DNA of 64,000 nt from Gammaproteobacteria bacterium (GTDB lineage: Bacteria; Pseudomonadota; Gammaproteobacteria; Pseudomonadales; Ketobacteraceae): assembly GCA_013178375.1 (NCBI GenBank), contig JABLXQ010000014.1, positions 62,001 to 126,000 on the forward strand. The letters are read 5' to 3'. The notes beneath the pieces are model-generated. The model made no database searches. It saw only the letters and a program-made list of their open reading frames with translations, and was not told the origin of the DNA. Position 1 is the stretch's first letter; every line of letters starts with the position of its first letter. Shown one piece after another: positions 53,027 through 62,000 of the stretch. The position numbers and the translations under genes are program-made.

Positions 53027-56000
53027 ATGGCCATTTCAAGCGCACACATCGAAGACGTTTATCCCCTGTCACCCCTGCAACAGGGCATGCTGTTTCAAAG
53101 CCTGCTGCATCAGGATTCCGGGGTTTACCTGATGCAGGACAGGTACCGCATCGGCGGCCCCTTGCAGGTGGATGCGTTTCTGGAAGCCTGGCGGCTGGTG
53201 GTGGCGGCACATCCCGCCCTGCGTACCAGCTTTTTATGGAAGACCCAGAAGCAGCCCTTGCAGGTAGTACATAAAAAAGTGGAGCTTCCGCTCGAATACA
53301 TCGACCTGCGTGATCGCGTGCCGGCGGAACAGGAGGCTTGCATTCAGGAGCTGCTGACGACAGAACAACGCACTGGTTTCAATCTTGCCAAACCGCCGCT
53401 GATCCGGTTTCGTCTCGTGCAGCTGGATGACGACACCCACGAACTGGTACGCAGTTTTCACCATATTCTGATGGACGCCTGGTGTATTTCCCTGGTGATG
53501 GTGGACTGTATCGAAGCCTATGACGCCTTGCGCCAAGGGCAGCAGCCGCAGATGCGGCGGCCGCGGCCGTTCCGGGAATACATTGCCTGGTTGCAACAAC
53601 AGAACCAGGACGAAGCCCAGGTGTTTTGGCAGCAGCAGTTGCAGGGGTTGGACGCTGCCACGCCGTTGGCTGTGGAATCAGCGCCGCGCCAGAGCCAATA
53701 CCGCGAAGCGGTGCTGGTGGACGATTGTCTGATCCGTTTCGACGAATCACAGACCCAGACCGTCACTCGTTTCTGTCAGGCTCATCGCGTTACACCGAAT
53801 ACCTTGTTCCAGGGCGCCTGGGGCTTGCTGCTTTCCCGCTACAGCGGCAATAGCGATGTCGTATTCGGCGTCACCGTGTCAGGACGTCCGCCGGAGCTGC
53901 CGGGCGTGGAAGACATGATCGGTCTTTTTATCAATACCTTGCCTCTACGGGTCAGGGTTGACGAAGACCAGGCCGTGGCGCCCTGGCTACAGGCGCTGCA
54001 GGGCGTCAACCTGGATCTGCGCGAGTTCGAACACAGCTCGCTAGTGGACATCCAGGGCTGGAGCGCGTTTCCGCGCGGCGAGGAACTGTTCGATAGCATT
54101 CTGGTTTACGAAAATGCGCCGTTCGATGCCCGGTTGCTGGATGGCGACCTCAGTTTCCGCCTGGAGAACATGGAGCATAGCGTGCACACCCACTATGGCC
54201 TGACGGTGGTCATCATGCCGTGGGGTTCGCTGGCGATACGCATTTCCTACGACCGCCGCCGCTTCCAGCGTGATTGCATCGAACGCATGCTGGGCCATTT
54301 GCGGCAACTGGTGCTCGCCATGGTGGCTCAGCCCACTGCCACGCTGCGAACGTTGGCGATGCTGACGGACAATGAGCGGCATCAGCTGCTGGTGGATTGG
54401 AATCAGACTCGCCAGGATTTTCCGTTGGACAAGACCTATGCCCAGCTTTTTGCCGCCCAAGTCGACGCGCACCCGCTGCGCATCGCTGCGGTCTGCCAGG
54501 GCGAGAGCCTCACCTACGCCGAACTGGATGCGCGCGCCAGCCGCCTGGCGGCCCGCTTGATCGAAGCCGGCGCCGGGCCTGACCGTATCGTTGCGGTGCT
54601 GGCCGAGCGTGGCCTGGGCTTTCTGACCAGTATCATCGCTATTTTCAAGGCTGGCGCCGCCTATTTACCGCTGGAAGTAAAACACCCGCCCCAGCGCCTG
54701 ACGGAAATTCTGACGTTGAGTCAGGCAAGCCTGCTGCTAGCCGACGAGGCCCAGGCGCCATTGGTGGATCAACTGTGCTCGTCGCTGCCGCAACCCCACT
54801 CCGTGCTGATCATCGACGCGCTGGGCCAAAGCGCAGGACCGGCACCGCGGTTGGAGCCAAGGGGCACGCCGGCCGATCTTGCCTATGTCATCTTCACCTC
54901 CGGGTCCACCGGCACGCCCAAGGGCGCACTGGTCGAACAGCGTGGCATGCTGAACAATATTTTTGGCAAGATTCCCTCTCTGGGTTTGTCCGAGCAGGAC
55001 CGCATTGCCCAGACCGCCTCAGTCGCGTTCGATATTTCGGTGTGGCAGTTCCTGGCGGCACCACTGCTGGGCGCAACCGTGCATATTCTGCCGGATGAGG
55101 TGAGCCATGATCCGGAACGCTTACTGGAACAACTCGAACAGCAGCAGCTGACGGTGCTGGAAGCCGTGCCATCGGTGATAAGGGGGCTGCTGGCGGCCAG
55201 CGGGCCGCAGACCCGCCTGGACTCTCTGCGCTGGGTGCTGCCCACCGGCGAAGCACTGCCGCCAGTGCTGTGCCGGGAGTGGTTCGCGCGCTTTCCGCAG
55301 ATTCCGTTGATGAATGCGTATGGACCGGCCGAGTGCGCCGATGACGTGGCGTTCCATGCCATTACCCAGGCCAGCGACGAACAATCCCAGGCCATGCCCA
55401 TCGGCCGCCCCACGCCCAATAATCAGCTGTTCGTCCTGGATGCGACGTTGCGCCCGGTGCCGGTGGGTGTTCCCGGCGAAATCTGCGTTGCCGGCGTCGG
55501 CGTGGGCCGCGGGTATCTGCATGATCCCGAACGCACCCGCGCCGCCTTCGTGTCCCATCCATTCCAACCCGGCGCCCGTTTCTACCGCACTGGTGACATG
55601 GGCCGCTACCGCGCGGACGGTGTGATCGAATTCCTGGGGCGGCGCGATCAGCAGGTCAAGGTGCGTGGCCACCGTATCGAACTGGGCGAAATCGAGGCAC
55701 GCCTGCAGCAGCACCCTGGCGTTCTTGAAGCGGCCGTCAACGCGCGCCCGGATAGCCGGGGCGAACTGCAACTGGTGGCTTACTGGGTGCGACAGGCGGA
55801 CAGGGTGCTGGACAGCGAATCGCTGCAGGACGCGCTCGGCAGCCAACTGCCCGCTTATATGATCCCCGTGCTGTGGCTCGAATTGGACGCGCTGCCCCGC
55901 AACTCCAACGGCAAGATCGACCGCCGGCAGCTGGCCCGGCGCGAACTGGACTGGAATGCCGGCGGCCAGGAACCGGTAGCGCCCGGTACCGCGACCGAGC

Positions 56001-59000
56001 AAACCTTGTATCGGATCTGGGCCGAAATTCTGCTGTTGGATGCATTCAGCATCAAGGACAGTTTTTTTGCGCTGGGCGGCCATTCGTTGTTGGCGACCCA
56101 GGTCATATCCCGCATCAGGGCTGCATTCAAGGTCGAGCTGCCGCTCAAAACACTGTTCGAGTATCCCACCGTCATGCAGCTGGCGCAGGCCATCGACGCC
56201 CGCTCCGGACAGAACGCCGGCACACTGGTGGCCGCCATTGGTCCGATGGTGCGTCCGCAATGTATCCCGCTCTCGTTCGCGCAGCAACGCCTGTGGTTTA
56301 TCGAACAACTCAATACCGGCACTGCGCATTTCAATGTGCCGCTGGCGCTCAAATTGTCCGGCCATCTGGATATGGCTGCGCTGCGTCAAAGCCTGAACAA
56401 GCTGATCGAGCGCCACGAGGTGCTGCGTACCGCCTTCGTCAGCACCGACGGCGAACCCTGGCAGCAGATTCTGGACAGCGTGGCTATTGAAATTCCGGTG
56501 GTTTGCGCCACCGCGCCGGCCCCCGTCATCACGCCTGAATTGCTGCAGTGGTTCGAACAGCCCTTCGACCTGCGCCAGCCGCCCCTGCTGCGGGCACAAG
56601 TGCTTACCTTCGCCGACAATGAACATATCCTTGCCATCACGTTGCACCACCTGGTGTCGGATGCCTGGTCGGCCACCGTAGCCTTGCGCGAGTTGGCCCA
56701 GCTTTATGCGGCGCTGCGTGCCGGGCAGGCGCCGGCGCTGCCGCCGCTGCCAATCCAATATGCGGACTTTGCCCTGTGGCAGCGGAAGCACCTGCAAGGC
56801 GAGGTGCTGAACCGGCAATTGGCCTACTGGAAACAAGCCCTGGCACCCGCCACTGGCGAAGCCAGCGACTATCTGCTGAACCTGCCCTCGGACAGGCCCC
56901 GCCCCAGCGCGCAGAGCTACCGTTCCGGCCTGCTGGCGACACGCCTGGCACCCGACCTGAGTGACCGGATTCGGGCGCTGGCGGAGACCCTGCGGCAGTC
57001 GCCGTTCAGTCTGGTCATGGCGGCCTTTACCGTGTTGTTGCACCGGATGAGTGGCCAGAACGATATCATCGTGGGCACGCCGGTCTCCGACCGCAGCCAC
57101 ACCGAAACCGAATCACTACTGGGCATCCTGCTCAACAACCTGCCGATTCGCGCCGACCTCAGTGATAATCCCAGCTTCGCCCAGCTGGCGCGCCGGATCG
57201 GCGACACCCTGCTGGACGCTCAGCGCCATCAGGATCTGCCCTTCGAGCAACTGGTGGATCGACTGGCCCTGCCGCGCAGTCTCAGCCACGCGCCCTTGTT
57301 CCAGGTGATGGTGGCCCAGCAGTTGGCGGTCGAACATCGGGTACAGTTTACCGGCCTGGAACTCGAGGTTCTGGAAACACCGCTGAATCACTCCGAGTAC
57401 GATCTGGATCTGCACGTGCTTACCGCTGCGCAGGGCCCGATCGAGCTGCAATTGATGCACGCCCTCGATCTGTTCGAAACCGCCACGGCCCAACGCTGGC
57501 TGGAGCGCTTCGAACTCTTGCTGCGCAACCTGGTGGCGAATCCGCAAATGCCCGTGGCGCAACAGCCGCTGCTGACGCCAGCGGAATGGCGCCGGATCGT
57601 GGTGGACTGGAACAGAACCGAGGCGGACTATCCACGCGACATCACGCTCCACGAAGCGTTCGAACGCCAGGTGGCGCGCACGCCCTCCGCCACCGCCGTC
57701 GTGCTAGCCGACCGGCAGCTGAGTTATGCAGAGCTGAATACCCGCGCCAATCGCTTGGCCCATTTCATGCGCGATCATGGTGTCGGCCCCGATAATTTGG
57801 TGGCGCTGTGTTTCGAACGCTCGCTGGAAATGTTCGTGGCCATCATCGGGGTGCTGAAGGCTGGCGGGGCGTATGTGCCGCTGGATCCGGCCCATCCCAG
57901 CGAGCGTCTGGCGGATATGATCGCCGACGCCGATCCTGTGCTGATCCTCACCCAGAAAGCGCTGACGCAGCGTCTCGCTGCGGCGCGAGCATTGCGATTG
58001 TGTCTGGATAGCGACGGCGATGTACTGGCGGATCAACCCACTATCAATCCCGAAAACCGCACCCGGCCCGATCAGCTGGCTTACGTGATCTATACCTCCG
58101 GCTCCACCGGCAAACCCAAAGGCACACTCATTTGCCACAGTGCGGTGATCAACCTGGCCTGGGCGCGCATTCACGGCATCTATCGTCCCCTCGGTGTCGA
58201 TCGAATGCGGGCGAGTTTCAATTATTCTTACGCCTTCGATGCGTCGGTGGCTGAATTCATTCTGTTGCTGGATGGCCATACCCTCTATATCACGCCCGAA
58301 GACGTCCGCTTCAGCCCCCCGGAGTTGATCCGCTTTTTCCAGGACACCCGGCTGGACACCTTTGAATGTACGCCGGCACAACTCAAATACCTGATCGATA
58401 AGGGCATGACCGCACATCTGCCCCGCTTTGTCCTGTTCGGCGGCGATGCGATCGATCCGCAACTCTGGCAGCGGCTACAAGAAATTCCCACCTCCATTTT
58501 CTTCAACACCTACGGCCCCACGGAATGCAGCGTCGATGCGATTGCCTGCCGCATTGAAGCGCACCTGCCCAGGCCGGTGATCGGCCGGCCCATTGCCAAT
58601 GTGCGCGCCTATATCCTGGATGCGCACCTGAACCCCTTACCTGAAGGCGTGGCCGGCGAACTTCATATTGGCGGCGACGGCGTGGGACAGGGTTATCTGA
58701 ATCGGCCCGAACTGAGCGCGGAAAAATTTATCACCGACCCTTTCAATCCAGTCCCCGGCGCCCGCATGTACAAGTCAGGGGATCTTGCCCGCTTCCTTGT
58801 CGATGGCACCATCGAATACCTGGGTCGCATCGACCAACAGGTGAAAATTCGCGGCTTCCGTGTGGAACTGGGTGAAATCGAATCCGCCCTGGCCGCGTTG
58901 CCGCAGGTGCGGGAAGCGGTTGTTGTGATTCGGGAAGATCGCCCCGGCGACAAGCGTCTGGTGGCTTATCTGGTGGCTGCCGGCACGCAACTGGATCTTG

Positions 59001-62000
59001 CCGATCTGCGCGTGGCGCTCAAGCAGCGGTTGCCGGACTACATGATGCCGAATCATTTCCAGGTGCTTGACGCCCTGCCCTTGACCGGCAATGGCAAGAT
59101 CGATCGCAAAGCCCTGCCCAAGCCGGACTGGGACGAAGCGCAGGAGGCCATCGAGCCTCCCAGCAATGATCTGGAACGGCGCATGGCGCAGCTGTGGTCG
59201 CAGGTACTGGATGTACCGGTGGAGCGCATCGGCCGCGACGCCAATTTCTTCCATCTGGGCGGACACTCTTTGCTGGCCACCATCCTGTTCGCCCGCATCG
59301 GTCAGCACTTCGCGGTAACGCCAGCGTTGCGGGAACTGTTTGAATATCCCACGGTTGCGGGATTGGCCAGCCGGGTGGCCGGGGCCGCAGGACACAGCAG
59401 CTCGCCCCTGGCAGCGATGCCGCGGCCACCACGCCTGCCCCTGTCCCATGCCCAGCAACGCCTGTGGTTCCTGGAGCAGTTGAGCCCGGGCATGGCGGAA
59501 TACAACGTCACGTCCGCTATCGCGTTTACAGGCAGCCTGAATGTGGAATGGCTGCGCCAGGCACTGGAACGGGTCATGCATCGACACGAAATCCTGCGTA
59601 GCCGGATTCTGGCCCAGAACGGCATTACCGAAGTGCTGATCGATCCGGCCGGACCTTTCCGTCTGCCTGTCGAAAGCCTGCGTGCCGATGAGGATGCAGA
59701 CTGGCAGGGACTGATGCGACAGGCAGCCGATGCGGAAGCCAGCCAACCTTTCGATCTGGCGCGCGACAGCCTGCTGCGGGCGCGCGTCATCCAGCGTGCG
59801 CACCATGCCGAGGCGCTGCTGCTGTTGACTCTGCATCATTGCGTTACCGACGACTGGTCGATTCAATGCCTGAGCGACGAACTGGCCGAGGCTTATCGGG
59901 CGCAGGCCGAACAGCGCGCAGCGCAACTGCCGGTGCTGCCGATTCAATACATCGATTACAGCCTGTGGCAACGCAACGCCGCGCAACAGGCGCTGTACCA
60001 GGAACAGTTGGGGTACTGGCGCCAAACCCTGGGCACCGGTGATTATGTGCTGAATCTGCCCACCGACCGCGCCCGTGGCAGTCTGACGGATACCAGCGCC
60101 GGCAGCCAGTTTCTGACGTTGCCCGACGAGTTGACCGAGCAGCTGCGCCTCTATGCCCAGCGCCAGGGTGTAACGCTGTACATGATCTTGCTGGCCGCCT
60201 TGAACCTGTTCCTGAGCCGCTATTGTCAACAGCAGGACATCCGCATCGGCACCGCCGTGGCCAATCGCCGCCAGGCCGAGGTGCAACCGTTGATTGGCTG
60301 CTTCATCAATACGCTGGTCATCAAAACCGAGGTCACGCCGACCGATACCTTCGATCAGTTGCTGACGGCCGTCAGGCATCAGGTGCTGGCCGCGCAGGAA
60401 CATCAGGATGTCCCCTTCGAGCAGGTAGTGGAAGCGCTTGCCCATGAACGGCATCTGGAACGCAGCCCCCTGTTCCAGGTCATGTTTACCCATCAGACGG
60501 CTTCTGTCGAAACCCGCCGCTGGCCGGACCTGCAAGTGCTAGAACTGCCGGTGGCGATGGCGGCGGCAAAATTCGATCTGAATGTCGAAGTCCACGACAA
60601 CCAGCGCGCGATCTCGGTGCTGTTCGAATACCGCAAGGCACTGTTCGACGACGCCACCATGACGCGCTGGCTGAACCAGTGGCAAGGTCTGCTGACCTGG
60701 ATTGCGACCGATCCGACGCAAGCGCTCGCCCGTTACGACCTGCTGTCCGCGCAGGAAAGACAACGGATTCTGCAGGACTGGAATCAGACCCACACCGATT
60801 TCCCGCTGAACCAGACCTACGCCGCCTTGTTTGCGCAGCGGGTGGCCTTGCACCCGACACGTATCGCCGCGGTTTGCGAGGGCGAGGCCCTGACTTACGC
60901 CGACCTCGATGCCCGCGCCAATCGTCTTGCCAGGGCGCTGATCGCGCGCGGTGCCGGCCCTGATGTGGTGATCGCCCTGCTGGCGGAGCGGGGTCTGCCC
61001 TTGCTCACCATGATGATAGCGGTGTTCAAGGCGGGCGCCGCCTACCTGCCGCTGGATGTCAATCACCCTCCGCAGCGCCTGAGCGAACTGCTCGATCTCA
61101 GTGGTGCCACCATCGTACTGGCCGCTGACGCCAGCGCAGCGCTGCTGGATACGGTATTGGCGGACGTGGCAGCCGAACCCCTCTTCCTGATAGCGGAAAT
61201 GCTCTGGCTGACGGGCGATGCCGCCGCGCCGCCCCTGGTCGGAACGGCGGACGATCTGGCCTACGTGATTTTTACCTCCGGTTCCACCGGAACGCCCAAG
61301 GGGGCAATGGTGGAGCAACGCGGCATGCTCAACAACATCTATGGCAAAGTTTCCGCCGTGGGATTGGGTAAAAATGACCGGCTGGCGCAGACCGCGCCCA
61401 TCGCCTTCGACATCTCGGTATGGCAGTTCCTTGCCGCGCCGTTGCTGGGCGCTACCGTCCACATCCTGCCAGACGCCATTTCCCGCGATCCGCTGCGCCT
61501 GCTGGAAGCGGTCGATCGCGATGGCATCACATTGCTGCAGGTCGTGCCCTCGATGATGGGCGCGATGTTGGCAGTCAGCACGCCCGCCATTGCGCTTACC
61601 CATCTGCGCTGGTTGCTGACCGCCGGCGAAGCCCTGCCACCGGCCCTCTGCCGCCGCTGGTTCGCCCGCTTCCCCTGCGTCCCCCTGCTGAATCTGTATG
61701 GCCCTACCGAATGCGCCGACAATATCGGTTTTCACTCGATTACCCAGGCGCCGGCGGAGTCCTGCCTGCACACACCCATCGGCCGCCCCACGGCCAATAA
61801 TCATCTGTTTATCCTGAACGATGATTTGCAACCCGTTCCTATCGGCGTGCCAGGGGAGATCTGCACCTCCGGTGCCGGGGTCGGTCGCGGTTATCTGAAC
61901 GATCCCGAGCGGACACGCCAGGTTTTCGTGGCGCACCCGTTCCAGCCCGGCGCGCGCTTCTATCGCACCGGCGATATAGGCCGCTTCCGTCCCGATGGCG